Program-made: the position numbers and the translations under genes
Source of the DNA: an uncultured Lachnospiraceae bacterium
Lineage (GTDB): Bacteria; Bacillota; Clostridia; Lachnospirales; Lachnospiraceae
Direction: 5' to 3'
Length of the DNA: 53,983 bases
NCBI GenBank assembly: GCA_949840465.1
Contig: CATKXE010000015.1
Coordinates: 1 to 53,983, forward strand
In this document: one piece after another, positions 26,555-34,617 of the stretch
Layout: each line of letters starts with the position of its first letter
Position numbering within the stretch: position 1 is the first letter of the stretch
The notes under the pieces: generated by a model
The model's database searches: none
What the model saw: the letters and a program-made list of their open reading frames with translations, nothing else
What the model was told of the DNA's origin: nothing

Positions 26555-27688
26555 ATGATCTATAAGGAGTTTCAGGATTTAAAATTATCCGCCCTCGGTA
26601 TGGGAGCCATGCGTCTGCCTACCATTGGAGGAGATGATTCCAAAATTGACACAGCGCTTTCTGAAAAAATGGTTGCCTGCGCCATGGAAAAAGGCGTCAA
26701 CTACTATGACACCGCATGGGGATACCACGGGGAACAGTCCGAGCTTGTGATGGGAAAGCTTCTGAGCAAATATCCCCGCGAAAACTACTATCTTGCCACA
26801 AAATTTCCCGGATATGACCTGTCCAATATGGACAAAGTAGAAACAATCTTTGAACGGCAGCTGGAAAAATGCGGCGTGTCCTATTTTGATTTCTATCTGT
26901 TCCACAATGTATGTGAGATGAATATTGACGCCTATCTGGATGAAACATATGGAATTTTTGACTATCTGATGAAGCAGAAAGAAAATGGCAGGATCCGGCA
27001 TCTGGGCTTTTCAGCTCATGGAAGCTGTGAAGTAATGAAGCGTTTTCTGGACGCCTATGGAAAGCATATGGAATTCTGCCAGATCCAGATGAATTATCTG
27101 GACTGGACGTTTCAGGATGCAAAAGGTAAGGTGGAACTGCTGAAACAGCACCATATTCCGGTATGGGTCATGGAGCCGGTGCGCGGCGGAAAGCTTGCCC
27201 GTCTTCCACAGCAGTATGCCTCCCGGTTAAATGCACTGCGCCCGGATGAGACGGTTCCGGCGTGGGCGTTCCGTTTCCTGCAGTCCATTGACAGCGTGGT
27301 GGTGACCCTCTCCGGCATGTCCGACATGGAACAGATGGAGGAGAATATCCGGACTTATGAGGAAGACAGGCCCTTAAACCAACAGGAAATGGATACCCTG
27401 CTCGGCATTGCAGACGAAATGCTTGGAAAGAAAACGCTTCCCTGTACGGCATGCCGCTATTGCATAAGCCACTGCCCGCAGGAACTGGATATCCCCGCAT
27501 TGCTTGCACTGTACAACGAGCACTGCTTTACAGAGGGCGGCTTCATCGCCTCCATGGCTTTGTCTTCCTATGAAAAAGAAAAGCTTCCAGGCGCATGCGT
27601 CGGCTGCAGAAGCTGCGAGGCGGTCTGTCCGCAGCAGATTAAGATCTCAGAGGCAATGTCCGATTTTTCTGAGATGATGAAGATGTAA
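26555..27688 (+). CDS. Aldo/keto reductase with C-terminal 4Fe-4S ferredoxin domain
   Basis: 377 residues. Residues 1-280 form the aldo/keto reductase barrel with the catalytic tetrad D52, Y57 (YYDTAWGYHG), K83 (ATKFPG) and H117 (LFHNV). The C-terminal part has two cysteine clusters, CTACRYCISHCP and CVGCRSCEAVCP, for 4Fe-4S centres. Such proteins are common in anaerobes, where ferredoxin-type electron input is likely, but the substrate is unknown. AAAGGAGAG precedes the ATG at 26555. The promoter has the MerR form with a 19-bp spacer, which suggests induction by an electrophile or aldehyde; that is inference. Confidence 0.92.
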   Translation: MIYKEFQDLKLSALGMGAMRLPTIGGDDSKIDTALSEKMVACAMEKGVNYYDTAWGYHGEQSELVMGKLLSKYPRENYYLATKFPGYDLSNMDKVETIFERQLEKCGVSYFDFYLFHNVCEMNIDAYLDETYGIFDYLMKQKENGRIRHLGFSAHGSCEVMKRFLDAYGKHMEFCQIQMNYLDWTFQDAKGKVELLKQHHIPVWVMEPVRGGKLARLPQQYASRLNALRPDETVPAWAFRFLQSIDSVVVTLSGMSDMEQMEENIRTYEEDRPLNQQEMDTLLGIADEMLGKKTLPCTACRYCISHCPQELDIPALLALYNEHCFTEGGFIASMALSSYEKEKLPGACVGCRSCEAVCPQQIKISEAMSDFSEMMKM

Positions 27689-27784
27689 AAAGGAGAGCAA
27701 GATGCCCGTTTAAAGTTTCCATAATCGAAAATCGGAATGGGGCGAAGGAGATTTTTACTGATTAAAAAAGTGATTTCCCTGGCT

Positions 27785-27837
27785 GCAGAGTCCATGAGCC
27801 GGGAACCTGTTTTTGATTCCCGACTCATAAACTCTGC
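27785..27837. other. Large imperfect hairpin between convergent genes
   Basis: Nested complementary blocks GCAGAGT/ACTCTGC, ATGAG/CTCAT and CGGGAA/TTCCCG are interrupted by short mismatches. No T-run follows on either strand. It lies between the aldo/keto reductase and the end of the NACHT gene, where a bidirectional terminator would be expected. It may also be part of a repeat element. Confidence 0.4.
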
Positions 27838-27886
27838 CCGCAGCGCACGCTTTCGTTTCTCATACGCGGTGAAAACCGGAGCTTAT

Positions 27887-30800
27887 TCATGATTCAATAG
27901 AGCCGCCGTTTTCAAGGATCAGCTCTTGAACCTCTTCATCCGCAAATATACAGTCTCTGAATCTGCTGCCTGCAATATTGATTCTCCCAAAAGGCATTGA
28001 GCGCCATTGCTCCACTCCGTTCTTATCCCAGACGCGAATTGTCCCGTCAAAGGATGACGATATAACCTGATCCGCGCAGTGTACTGCCCCGGAAACGGCT
28101 CCCTGGTGGCCGATACAGTTCTTTATTCTGGTATAATTCTCTAAATTCCATTCCTGTACTGTCCCGTCGCTTATTCCAGCTAACATCGTTCCTCTGGCAG
28201 AATCGATCTCTAAAAACCGAACCGTCCCTAAATGCCCTTCATATCTATGCTTCTCTTCATAAGTATCCGCATCCAGTTCCAGAATATCCCTTCCTTCTGC
28301 AATATAGATACAATTCCTTTTATGCCCGTATCCCACTGCAGTCAGATGTTGGTTTCCCGCACACCCATAAATCATTTCGCACGCGTCAACTCCCGAATGC
28401 CAAAGCCGTAGCGTTCTGTCCTTAGTTATGCTGACAAATTTCTCATGTCCATGTATATACTTTAATCCTTCCGCATATTTTAATTTTACTGCTTCACCGT
28501 ATATTTTGAGGATCCGGAGATCCAATGTATCCAATTCCACAATTTTACAATTTCCGAGTCCCAGAAGGATCCTCTCTCCATCTTCCGATAAATCCATAGA
28601 ACGCGGCGCAGCCGGCAGGCAAACTATTTTTTCAATCACTCCATCCTTATATGACCATCTATATAGTTTCCGATCCTCGCCGCAGGAATAAAGGATATGA
28701 TCATAATTCGCAATGCACTTTACCGCCCCCTGATGTCCGGGAAACGTACGCACACACTTTCTGTTGATTACATCCCATTCTTTTAACATGCCATCGCTTG
28801 TCCCTGTGATAACGAATCTGTCACTCATTTTTATCATACAATTATTGCGATCATCGACGCCATGGATAGCGCTCAGAACTTCACCGCTTTCCATATCTGT
28901 TTCAAAAACCTCGCCATTGTGCGCCGCTGACAAAATTTTATCCTCATCGGGAGAAAATACCGCCCAATTTACACGATTCGAATGTCCGGTATACTTTTTC
29001 AGAACCTTTTTGCTATCGTAATCCCACAGCATTACTTTACTGTCATTCGAGGTTGTTAATATTTTATCTCCCAAATGGTTGTAATGCACGCTTGTAACAA
29101 CCCCGGAATGTCCCCGAAACTCTCTGGCCGGCTTTTCTTCAACTCCCTGTATGGCATCGTCTTCAGAAAAAACAAATTTCCATTCTCTTATTAAATTATC
29201 AGCAGAAGCCGTGAGAAAACAGGTTCCATCGGGACTAATCCGAATGTCCGTAACCGCTTTCTTATGTGCCCGAAACTGAAATATCGTATATCCAAGCTCT
29301 CTGACCCAGATTCTAATTTCACCATTCTGAGCGCCTGAGACAATATATTTGTTATCCCTGCTATATCTGACGGAGCGAACAGCCGCTTTACTCCCTGCAA
29401 ACTCCTTGGCCACTTCCTTTAATTCATGATCCCATTCACGTATAATGCCGTCTTCTGATGCTGTTATAAAATATTTTCCGTCAGAACAAACATCGATACA
29501 TTTTACACTCCCCTTATGTCCCGTATATTTAAAAATGTCGTTTGTCCCTCTTCCATTTATATGGCTTACAAAGCGATACACCGTATGATCCGTACTTGCG
29601 GCCAAAATAAATTCCTGATTTTTTATATAAGCGGCAGAAGTCAGATCCGCTCCTGCAAAACAGGTGTTCACACATTCTCCGCTTCTTAAGTTCCACTCCT
29701 TGATACTCCCATCTAAAGATGCTGTCAGCGCAATCCTGTCTCCATTCCCGTCCACTCCATATTCGACGCAGGTTACCGAACTATGATGCCCTGAACTTAT
29801 AAAATTGTTTTTTGAAAAAAGACACTTTGAAAAAACAGCCGGTTTATATCCTGAGAAATTGCGCCCATATAGGCTTACTAATTCAAAATCCAATCCACAA
29901 AGCTTTTCTGCCACGGGAGGATAATAACGATTTGTAATTCCATTCCCTGAATTCAGTTCTCGAAGCCCCTTCTTTTTTTGAAATCCCTCAAGAATCGCAA
30001 TCAGGTTATTCACCGCATATCCCGTTTCTTTATATCTCCGGCCATAAAGTTTTGCAAGAACACATTCCCATTCTTCCGCCCCTATTATCGTATTCATGCC
30101 GGCGATCATCTCCAGGATTGTTTCCGGCAGCCGCCGTTTCATCAGCAGGTTTATCCCTGATTCATTGTCTTTCCTGATATAATTCACAATATTCCAGGCT
30201 GACAAAAAATCCCGAAAATGCTGATGGCGGAAGAAATATTTTCGTTCCTCTTCCATCAGCATATGCTGTCTGAAAACAAGCATTTCATATACGCTGACTT
30301 CCCTTTGCCCATGTTCAGCCATATCCCCCAAAACATTTAATGCCGCTTTTAAAATAACCTCCTTCGTAAATACAGCCTTACATTCCTTATCAAAAGAAAG
30401 AAGACTGTCTGTTTCAATGTTGTAGCGCCCTGATTCTTCCATAAAATACGCTACATATGGAGCCACAAAGAAAAGATAGGAATAAGCGCTGAGAAGCTCC
30501 GTATTCTGACCATCTAAAAACAACTTTCCGAGTTGACATAACAAATAATTATAGATAATTGCCGCTTTCGAATCCGCCGTCATAAATTGCAGGGATAATT
30601 TACGCTTAATTTCATCCTGAATAAAGCAATTACTTGTATAAAGCGTCAGCATCATCGGAGTAATCAAAACAGGCAGTATCTTTTCTTCTACCGGAACCCC
30701 GGCTTTATTAAGGTAATCTACCACGGCTTTCTCATCCAGAGGCAGAAGTATATAATGACTCATTACCGTCAATAAAGAAGATAACTCCTGTTCCCTTCTG

Positions 30801-32314
30801 GACGTAATCATGATTTTAAGCTTTGTCCCATATTGTATAAGTAATGTTTTTATCTCCTTTACTGCCTTATCCTGTTGTTCCGTAATTTCATTGAATCCAT
30901 CCAAAAGCATTAATATTTTGTATGGAGCATTCTTTATGTTAATATGATATCGGTCATTGAGATACAGTTCAATAAAATTATCAAGGCTTTTGAACGAATT
31001 ATATTCATTCAGCGGCATATATACCGGTACATACTCCCCCCTTTTTAACTCATCTTCCCATATCCGCAGTAAAGCTGTTGTTTTTCCTGAACCGCCCTCC
31101 CCTATCAAAGCGATTCCCTTTACATCTTTCAATTCTTTCTCCACGATATCAGTCAATTTTATTTTTTCATCATCCTCTGTCCCAACAAACGTATCAAAAT
31201 ACCGCACTGCATTTGGAATAATTCCTTCATCCACATGAATGCCTGCCAGGCGTCCATGTTCATTTCTTAAAACGTCATAGTACTTTTTAGCTTCTTCTCT
31301 CGCAGCCGCAAAGCTTACGGGCTCTGTGTCCACTTTTTCTGAGCAGTCTTTAAATCTCTCGATTTGATACCATCTGTTTTTTGGAAAAGCTCTGCTAAAT
31401 TCAAAATCCGGTTTAAAATTTCCGGAATTCGTATATACATATGGCGTTAAATGAACGCCATGTCTTGCAACACTATAATGTCCAAGATAAAACACGGTCT
31501 GCGCATAATGATCTACCATCATCCCGCCGGCTGTAAACTCCCTGATATCAGCGGACAAATCAGGAATCACACGGCAGGACAATTTATGGGAATGTCCGCA
31601 TAAATAATAATCCACCTTGCTGTCATCAAACAATTCCCCTAATGCCTTCTGGTCATTCTGGTTAAAAAATTCTATTCCATGATGTCCGATGACGAATGTT
31701 GGTTTTTCAGGATCAATATTTTTAAACACTTCATATAGCTTCCCCTCCATGATGTATAACTGCCGTTCATCGCAATCATCACATGATGTAATGCAGGTAT
31801 TGAGGACGATAAGGTTCAAATCATCTAATGCATAAAAAAAATGAGCCTGGCTTACATCCTGCAGATTCGGATTTACCGCCCTCCCAATATATTCCTTATG
31901 TTTTTCCAAATATTCCTTAAATTTATCTTCTGTATTTTCTTTTCTGACTTGTGAATCATTCATGGCCTGTTCATAATTTACCAATCCACTGCGTACGCCG
32001 CTGGGAAATATGGTGCCTTTTATTGTCCGCCCAAAATCATGATTTCCACAGCACCAGAATACATGTTCACGTTGAATCCCCAGATTTTCAAACGAATCCA
32101 TAAGCAGACCCATTAGTTTTTTTGTTACAGAACTATACTGCCCCTTATCCGCAACGTCTCCTGTAATAAAAACATATTTGATGTCACAAAATTTTTCATT
32201 CATAGAACTGATACATCTTACTAACTTCTCGCGCAGATCCATTATATCTATCTTATTATTATAATGCCCAAAATGTAAATCTGAAAAATGCAGCCACCTG
32301 AAATCTGATTCCAT
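27887..32314 (-). CDS. Metallophosphoesterase-NACHT NTPase-WD40 protein (candidate STAND immune sensor)
   Basis: 1475 residues, no signal peptide. Residues 1-290 form a calcineurin-like phosphoesterase with all metal motifs: DLH (12-14), GD (52-53), GNHD (90-93), GHH (210-212) and GHSH (240-243). Residues about 385-720 form a NACHT NTPase: Walker A GEGGSGKTT (405-413), Walker B LLDGFNE (470-476), an ITSR sensor (503-506) and the helical FRHQHFRDFLSAW segment. From about 840 to 1440, 14 WD40-type repeats can be counted, enough for two seven-bladed propellers. STAND NTPases of this layout sense a target through the C-terminal repeats, oligomerise with ATP and switch on the N-terminal effector. 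Here that would be a nuclease, phosphodiesterase or nucleotidase, which cannot be told apart by sequence. The start at 32314 follows GGAGGAAAGGGG. It is downstream of a DUF3788 gene with a shared promoter. The DNA is visibly AT-richer than its neighbours, suggesting transfer. Confidence 0.93.
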   Translation of the reverse strand: MESDFRWLHFSDLHFGHYNNKIDIMDLREKLVRCISSMNEKFCDIKYVFITGDVADKGQYSSVTKKLMGLLMDSFENLGIQREHVFWCCGNHDFGRTIKGTIFPSGVRSGLVNYEQAMNDSQVRKENTEDKFKEYLEKHKEYIGRAVNPNLQDVSQAHFFYALDDLNLIVLNTCITSCDDCDERQLYIMEGKLYEVFKNIDPEKPTFVIGHHGIEFFNQNDQKALGELFDDSKVDYYLCGHSHKLSCRVIPDLSADIREFTAGGMMVDHYAQTVFYLGHYSVARHGVHLTPYVYTNSGNFKPDFEFSRAFPKNRWYQIERFKDCSEKVDTEPVSFAAAREEAKKYYDVLRNEHGRLAGIHVDEGIIPNAVRYFDTFVGTEDDEKIKLTDIVEKELKDVKGIALIGEGGSGKTTALLRIWEDELKRGEYVPVYMPLNEYNSFKSLDNFIELYLNDRYHINIKNAPYKILMLLDGFNEITEQQDKAVKEIKTLLIQYGTKLKIMITSRREQELSSLLTVMSHYILLPLDEKAVVDYLNKAGVPVEEKILPVLITPMMLTLYTSNCFIQDEIKRKLSLQFMTADSKAAIIYNYLLCQLGKLFLDGQNTELLSAYSYLFFVAPYVAYFMEESGRYNIETDSLLSFDKECKAVFTKEVILKAALNVLGDMAEHGQREVSVYEMLVFRQHMLMEEERKYFFRHQHFRDFLSAWNIVNYIRKDNESGINLLMKRRLPETILEMIAGMNTIIGAEEWECVLAKLYGRRYKETGYAVNNLIAILEGFQKKKGLRELNSGNGITNRYYPPVAEKLCGLDFELVSLYGRNFSGYKPAVFSKCLFSKNNFISSGHHSSVTCVEYGVDGNGDRIALTASLDGSIKEWNLRSGECVNTCFAGADLTSAAYIKNQEFILAASTDHTVYRFVSHINGRGTNDIFKYTGHKGSVKCIDVCSDGKYFITASEDGIIREWDHELKEVAKEFAGSKAAVRSVRYSRDNKYIVSGAQNGEIRIWVRELGYTIFQFRAHKKAVTDIRISPDGTCFLTASADNLIREWKFVFSEDDAIQGVEEKPAREFRGHSGVVTSVHYNHLGDKILTTSNDSKVMLWDYDSKKVLKKYTGHSNRVNWAVFSPDEDKILSAAHNGEVFETDMESGEVLSAIHGVDDRNNCMIKMSDRFVITGTSDGMLKEWDVINRKCVRTFPGHQGAVKCIANYDHILYSCGEDRKLYRWSYKDGVIEKIVCLPAAPRSMDLSEDGERILLGLGNCKIVELDTLDLRILKIYGEAVKLKYAEGLKYIHGHEKFVSITKDRTLRLWHSGVDACEMIYGCAGNQHLTAVGYGHKRNCIYIAEGRDILELDADTYEEKHRYEGHLGTVRFLEIDSARGTMLAGISDGTVQEWNLENYTRIKNCIGHQGAVSGAVHCADQVISSSFDGTIRVWDKNGVEQWRSMPFGRINIAGSRFRDCIFADEEVQELILENGGSIES

Positions 32315-32422
32315 CCTGATCCCCTTTCCTCCAATCATTTATCACATGTATTTAACCGCAAAAGTTCCTTCCAATCACACGTTCCAGATAACGGGCTATG
32401 ATCCCGGGCAATACAATATCCG

Positions 32423-32878
32423 CTATTTAACGCTTTTGCGGGACACTCCCGCGGATAGTGAACTATTTCTGCGAATTTGAATCAAACGCAAAACATCGTT
32501 ATACAAATTTCCTTTATCCTCTAAATCAATCATTAACCATCTCTGTCCGTTTCCTTCCTTTGTTTGATTATATAACTCAGATAACTCCATCGTGCATTCC
32601 GGCAATATTGCCTCAATACATGGTTTTTCTTTTGTGCCTATAACAATCAGAACTGTAAAATAACCTTCCCCTGGATATACAGTACATAGTGTTTTTCCGG
32701 CCTTTTTAAATTTTATATTCCAGCCTTTTTTCCAACTGCATGAACTGTATTCTATTTTTTCATTGCATTTATATGTGTTCTTGATTTCGAAACAAAACTG
32801 AATGAAGACAGGATTTCTGACATATTCGCTTATGGCCTCCATCGTAGGGCGCTGTTTCTTCTCCTGTAAGTCCATCAT
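32423..32878 (-). CDS. DUF3788 family protein, first gene of the NACHT operon
   Basis: 151 residues, soluble, matching DUF3788: an N-terminal PTMEAISEYVRNPVFIQF helix, then CSWKKGWNIKFKKAGKTLC, a VYPGEGYFTVLIVIGTKE core and the C-terminal GQRWLMIDLED block. The family has no established function. The ATG at 32878 follows AAGGAG; the longer frame would start at the promoter's transcription start. It ends 108 nt before the metallophosphoesterase-NACHT gene, with no terminator between, so both are likely on one transcript. It could be a partner, regulator or unrelated passenger of the larger protein. Confidence 0.85.
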   Translation of the reverse strand: MMDLQEKKQRPTMEAISEYVRNPVFIQFCFEIKNTYKCNEKIEYSSCSWKKGWNIKFKKAGKTLCTVYPGEGYFTVLIVIGTKEKPCIEAILPECTMELSELYNQTKEGNGQRWLMIDLEDKGNLYNDVLRLIQIRRNSSLSAGVSRKSVK

Positions 32879-32940
32879 ATTGATATACTCCTTCAAATTT
32901 TGAGCGCCCGCTGTCTGCAGGCGGCCTCTTTCCACTATCC

Positions 32941-32969
32941 ATCATAGCAGAAAAAGACCGTCATATCAA
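32941..32969 (-). promoter_or_regulatory. Promoter of the DUF3788-NACHT operon
   Basis: On the minus strand, TTGATA, a 17-bp spacer and TATGAT preceded by TGC (extended -10). It starts directly after the stop of the pseudouridine synthase (32970) and predicts a leader of about 55 nt. It makes the two-gene operon independent of the housekeeping genes. Confidence 0.75.
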
Positions 32970-33869
32970 TCAGATTTCAGTACGCTCCAGCACACTCTTC
33001 ATATCCTCTGGAAGCGGTACCGTAAATTCCATAGTATCTCCGGTAATCGGATGGGAAAATCTCAGACGGTACGAATGCAGCGCCTGGCGGCTGATATATT
33101 CCATGTCAGGATTATAGAGATAATCCCCGATCAATGGAAAGCCAAAATATTTTAAATGGATCCGAATCTGATGGGTACGTCCTGTTTCCAGCCGAAGCAG
33201 AACCAGACTGTGCCCATTTCTTTCCTCCACCACCCTGTAATGTGTAACTGCACGCTCTCCTTGCTCAAAATCAACTTTGCGCTCAATGATGGAGCCTTCT
33301 TTTCGAGCCAACGGCGCGTCGATCGTGCCCCAGGACGGAGAAACTTTCCCACGCACGACAGCCAGATACTCCCTCTCGATCTCATGCCTGTATCCCATGG
33401 CAGAAAGGATATTGGCGCTGACCATATGTTTTGCAACCACCGTAAGGCCGGACGTATCCCGATCCAGCCGGTTCGCACAGCGGAAAATAAAAATGCGGCC
33501 CTGCTGCCGATAATGCCACACAAGCCCGTTAGCAAGTGAATATTCATAATTATTGAGCGACGGATGCATGGGAAGCCCGGCCTGTTTGTTGATAATCAGG
33601 AGATCCTCGTCCTCGTAAATGATATCCAACGGAATCTTTGTCGGAAGAACGTTTTCACAGATCCGATCCTCCCTGATCCGCACCGCCAGTTCATCTCCTG
33701 CTGAAAGAGTGTTCTTTAAAATACATCCTTTTCCGTTTATCAGGACGCTGTCCTGCATCTTCTTCAATTCCGTCAGGTTCTGTCTGGAATATCCCCGTCG
33801 GCGGAGATACTGCTCAATCCGCAGTCCATGCTCCGCCCCGCTGATGTGGTAAGTCAAAGTACGCTCCAT
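32970..33869 (-). CDS. RluD-type (RluA family) pseudouridine synthase
   Basis: 299 residues. An S4-like N-terminal region (LRIEQYLRRRGYSRQNLTEL) is followed by the catalytic domain: LLIINKQAGLPMHPS, then CANRLDRDTSGLTVVAKH with the catalytic aspartate in RLDRDTSG, and a C-terminal RTHQIRIHLKYFGFPLIGD block. The family isomerises uridines in 23S rRNA or tRNA; the exact site cannot be assigned. The start at 33869 follows AAGGAGAG. It is not operonic with the NACHT genes, which have their own promoter. Confidence 0.93.
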   Translation of the reverse strand: MERTLTYHISGAEHGLRIEQYLRRRGYSRQNLTELKKMQDSVLINGKGCILKNTLSAGDELAVRIREDRICENVLPTKIPLDIIYEDEDLLIINKQAGLPMHPSLNNYEYSLANGLVWHYRQQGRIFIFRCANRLDRDTSGLTVVAKHMVSANILSAMGYRHEIEREYLAVVRGKVSPSWGTIDAPLARKEGSIIERKVDFEQGERAVTHYRVVEERNGHSLVLLRLETGRTHQIRIHLKYFGFPLIGDYLYNPDMEYISRQALHSYRLRFSHPITGDTMEFTVPLPEDMKSVLERTEI

Positions 33870-34004
33870 GGCACGCTTTCTCTCCTTTCCAGCGCATGTC
33901 TGAAACTGATGGATATTCCACTGCACCTGCGTTTTTTTACCTGCACACGAATTGCAATATCCTGCGGAATCGATCCAGGATATCTTACAGTTCCTAATGG
34001 ATTT

Positions 34005-34463
34005 TCAGACATGATCCCTCCTGTCCTCCCCGTAATTCCGAAAAAAAACCGCCAGGCTGTTCAAGGTCTTCACAAGCAGCGGAATCTCTTCCTCGGTCAG
34101 CCTCTCAAGCGCCGCGCTGGTCATCTGATGATGGAAGTTTTCATGATGGGTGTATGCCCTCCTCCCCTTTTCCGTCAGGCTGATATACACAACTCTCCGA
34201 TCCTCCTCGCATCTGCCGCGCTCCACATATTTTTTCCTGACCAGGCTGTTCATAGAAGTAGTAAGCGACCCCGCCGTGATTCCGAGCTGTCTGGCTACCG
34301 CAGACATCGTCCGGTCTTTTCCCAGTCCGATTGCTTCTAAAATATGCATGTCGTTATTGCTGATATCCTGAAATTCATCAGTTATGATCGCTTTCTCTTC
34401 CAATTCCCAGATCTCGTGGAATAAATTCACCAGAACATCATTGATCGTCTCATATGCATCCAC
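34005..34463 (-). CDS. MarR-family regulator, FabT-like, GTG start
   Basis: 152 residues. A winged helix of the MarR type (TMSAVARQLGITAGSLTTSM, then the wing RGRCEEDRRVVYISLTEKG) is flanked by dimerisation helices. In Streptococcus and other Firmicutes a MarR protein, FabT, sits at the fatty acid synthesis locus and represses it with acyl-ACP as co-repressor. Here the gene lies just past accDA at the end of the fab operon, and the fabH promoter carries palindromes, so the same role is likely. The GTG at 34463 was chosen because AAAGGAG lies 10 nt before it. The ATG at 34550 lies inside the promoter, and the ATG at 34484 lacks a ribosome site. Confidence 0.82.
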   Translation of the reverse strand: MDAYETINDVLVNLFHEIWELEEKAIITDEFQDISNNDMHILEAIGLGKDRTMSAVARQLGITAGSLTTSMNSLVRKKYVERGRCEEDRRVVYISLTEKGRRAYTHHENFHHQMTSAALERLTEEEIPLLVKTLNSLAVFFRNYGEDRRDHV

Positions 34464-34521
34464 AGCTTTCCCGCTCCTTTCCATCGCCGCCCGGATCATC
34501 AGGCAGGACCTATACTTTATT

Positions 34522-34550
34522 AGGATAACATGTTTCGCCCCGGGTTTCAA
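34522..34550 (-). promoter_or_regulatory. Promoter of the MarR-type regulator
   Basis: On the minus strand, TTGAAA, a 17-bp spacer and TATCCT, in the gap after accDA. The regulator can be transcribed separately from the fab operon. Confidence 0.55.
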
Positions 34551-34617
34551 GATCGCCGTTGTTACAATTCACGGCCCCGGCTGCGGATTGTAAGCAGCCC
34601 CCCTATGAGCCGCATCC

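Noticed and set aside
27568..27828. 86-codon minus-strand open frame overlapping the end of the aldo/keto reductase
   Set aside because: It overlaps a well-supported gene and the intergenic hairpin; most likely non-coding.
28100..29800. Repeated pattern in the 3' part of the NACHT gene as a possible CRISPR or DNA repeat
   Set aside because: The periodicity comes from WD40 protein repeats; the DNA units differ too much for a CRISPR or tandem DNA repeat.
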